A stretch of 21,247 nt of DNA, from NCBI GenBank assembly GCA_049316905.1, contig JBMOJH010000056.1, positions 1-21,247 of the forward strand, given 5' to 3'. The translations under genes and the position numbers were made by a program. Shown one piece after another: positions 20,010 to 21,247 of this stretch. The DNA is from CAIPVR01 sp049316905. Its GTDB lineage: Bacteria > Actinomycetota > Acidimicrobiia > Acidimicrobiales > Microtrichaceae. The notes under the pieces are model-generated. The model was given only the letters and a program-made list of their open reading frames with translations. It did no database searches and was not told where the DNA came from. How positions within the stretch are numbered: position 1 is the first letter of the stretch; each line of letters begins with the position of its first letter.

Positions 20010-21247
20010 GCCCCCGCGGCCGCGGCGTCGTCGGAGCGGACCTCTGCGAGGTCGAGCAGCTGCGGGTTGCGTCCCTCGGCGCGGTCGCGGGCCGCGGCGA
20101 CGAACGCGTCGAACAGCGGCGCGGGTCGGGTCGGCCGGCTCTTGAACTCGGGGTGCGCCTGGGTGGCGGCCCAGAACGGGTGGCCCTCCAGCTCGATGAA
20201 CTCCACGAGCCGCCCGTCGGGCGAGGTCCCGGAGCAGCGGAAACCGCTGCCGTCGAAGCGGCGCCGGTAGACCGGGTTGAACTCGTAGCGGTGGCGGTGG
20301 CGCTCGGACACCACCGTGGTCCCGTAGGCCCGCGCCACCAGCGAGTCGGGCTCGAGCTGCGCGATGTAGGCCCCGAGGCGCATGGTGCCGCCCTTGTCGG
20401 TCACGTCGCGCTGGGAGTCCATCAGGTCGATCACCGGGTGCGGGGTCTGCGGGTCGAACTCGGTGGAGTTCGCACCGGCGAGGCCGAGCACGTTGCGGGC
20501 GAACTCCACGGTCATCACCTGCATGCCGAGGCACAGGCCGAGGCAGGGGAGGTCGTGCTCGCGGGCCCAGCCCGCGGCGGCCACCTTGCCCTCGACGCCG
20601 CGCTCCCCGAACCCGCCCGGGATCACGATGCCGTCGAGGTCCCGGAGGCGGTCGTCCGCGAGCAGGCCCTCGACCTCCTCGGCCTGGACCCACTCGATGT
20701 CCACGTCGACGCCGTGGTGGAAGCCGGCGTGCTTCAGCGCCTCGACCACCGACAGGTAGGCGTCGGGAAGGCTGACGTACTTGCCGATGATGCCGACCCG
20801 CACCGGCCGGGAGGCGGCGCCGACGCGCCGCACCAGATCGTGCCACTCGGTCAGGTCGGGCTCCACGGCGGGCAGGCCCAGGATCGAGCAGACGACCCGG
20901 TCGAGGCCCTCGTCGTGGAGCACCAGCGGGATGTCGTAGAGGCTGTCGGCGTCCGCGGCGTTGACCACGGCCTCCGGCGGCACGTCGCAGAGCCGGCTGA
21001 TCTTGCGCTTCAGGTCCGAGGAGATCGCGGCCTCGGACCGGCAGACGATCGCGTCGGGCTGGATGCCGCGGCTGCGCAGCTCGGTCACCGAGTGCTGCGT
21101 GGGCTTCGTCTTCTGCTCGCCCGACGGCCCGATGAACGGCACCAGGGTCACGTGGACGTAGCAGACGTTCTGGCGGCCGATGTCGAGGCGGAACTGCCGG
21201 ATCGCCTCGAGGAACGGGAGGATCTCGATGTCGCCGACGGTGCCGCC
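20006..21247 (-). CDS. pyrG: CTP synthase, C-terminal 413 residues (start outside window)
   Basis: CTP synthase makes CTP from UTP, ATP and glutamine. The visible part begins inside the amidoligase domain (GGTVGDIEILPFLEAIRQ), running off the window at 21247, so about 130 N-terminal residues are missing. The ligase part holds VPFIGPSGEQKTKPTQHSV in sections. The glutamine amidotransferase domain follows, with VGIIGKYVSLPDAY, the nucleophile Cys in PCLGLCLGMQ, and the His-Glu pair in QAHPEFKSRPTRPAPLF. The frame stays open to the window edge, so a start at the internal GTG near 21151 should be rejected. The gene is the first visible member of the pyrG-NUDIX-xerD-HD operon. Confidence 0.97.
   Translation of the reverse strand, partial: GGTVGDIEILPFLEAIRQFRLDIGRQNVCYVHVTLVPFIGPSGEQKTKPTQHSVTELRSRGIQPDAIVCRSEAAISSDLKRKISRLCDVPPEAVVNAADADSLYDIPLVLHDEGLDRVVCSILGLPAVEPDLTEWHDLVRRVGAASRPVRVGIIGKYVSLPDAYLSVVEALKHAGFHHGVDVDIEWVQAEEVEGLLADDRLRDLDGIVIPGGFGERGVEGKVAAAGWAREHDLPCLGLCLGMQVMTVEFARNVLGLAGANSTEFDPQTPHPVIDLMDSQRDVTDKGGTMRLGAYIAQLEPDSLVARAYGTTVVSERHRHRYEFNPVYRRRFDGSGFRCSGTSPDGRLVEFIELEGHPFWAATQAHPEFKSRPTRPAPLFDAFVAAARDRAEGRNPQLLDLAEVRSDDAAAAGA

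Noticed and set aside
1..21247. CRISPR arrays, IS elements, rRNA genes, prophage or toxin-antitoxin modules
   Set aside because: No spaced repeats of CRISPR length, no transposase, no rRNA sequence and no paired small toxin/antitoxin genes were seen; apart from the 54-592 gap the window is packed with recognisable genes.

Overview
The window looks like a stretch of ordinary chromosome from a high-G+C actinobacterium. Acidimicrobiia is my best guess, but that is inference. The evidence is the very GC-rich coding bias, GTG starts, dense operons joined by four-base stop/start overlaps (GTGA or ATGA), and many leaderless starts with a TANNNT box 6-10 nt upstream. The blocks pyrG-NUDIX-xerD and scpA-scpB-rluB-cmk-der also occur in order in Mycobacterium tuberculosis (Rv1699-Rv1701 and Rv1709-Rv1713). 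I count 23 protein genes (22 complete, pyrG cut by the window end) and one partial tRNA gene.

Layout from the left. A tRNA-Pro(GGG) on the minus strand is cut by base 1. About 540 bp without a credible gene follow, holding a 3 x 16 bp tandem repeat. Next is a plus-strand DUF222/HNH (13E12-type) gene whose start carries a TAGGGT box and a LexA/SOS-like box. The minus operon from 7593 down to 1934 encodes a radical-SAM/DUF512 protein, the ribosome-assembly GTPase Der, two FKBP-type prolyl isomerases (one cytosolic, one lipoprotein), an acyl-CoA carboxylase beta subunit and a small zinc-ribbon membrane protein. A plus-strand group (7702-10425) holds a secreted alpha/beta hydrolase, ispH and a CopD-like membrane protein. 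The long minus operon from 16854 down to 10450 is scpA-scpB-rluB-aroH-tyrA-aroA-cmk-plsC: chromosome condensation, rRNA modification, aromatic amino acid synthesis, nucleotide salvage and phospholipid acylation. trpS stands alone on the plus strand, divergent from scpA. The right end is the minus-strand group pyrG-NUDIX-xerD-HD protein.

The gene content is mostly housekeeping, and I found no IS element, prophage, CRISPR array or obvious new defence system. The unusual signals are regulatory. (1) Seven starts have a TANNNT box 6-10 nt upstream, the pattern expected of leaderless mRNAs. (2) Of 23 stop codons 21 are TGA; the only TAG and only TAA each form the first three bases of such a box for the next gene. 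(3) The HNH gene start is overlapped by a SOS-like palindrome, and its first codons nearly match the tandem repeat about 300 bp upstream. (4) A perfect 12-bp-stem hairpin ends one base before the carboxylase start codon. (5) The hydrolase leader can form two mutually exclusive hairpins around its Shine-Dalgarno sequence.
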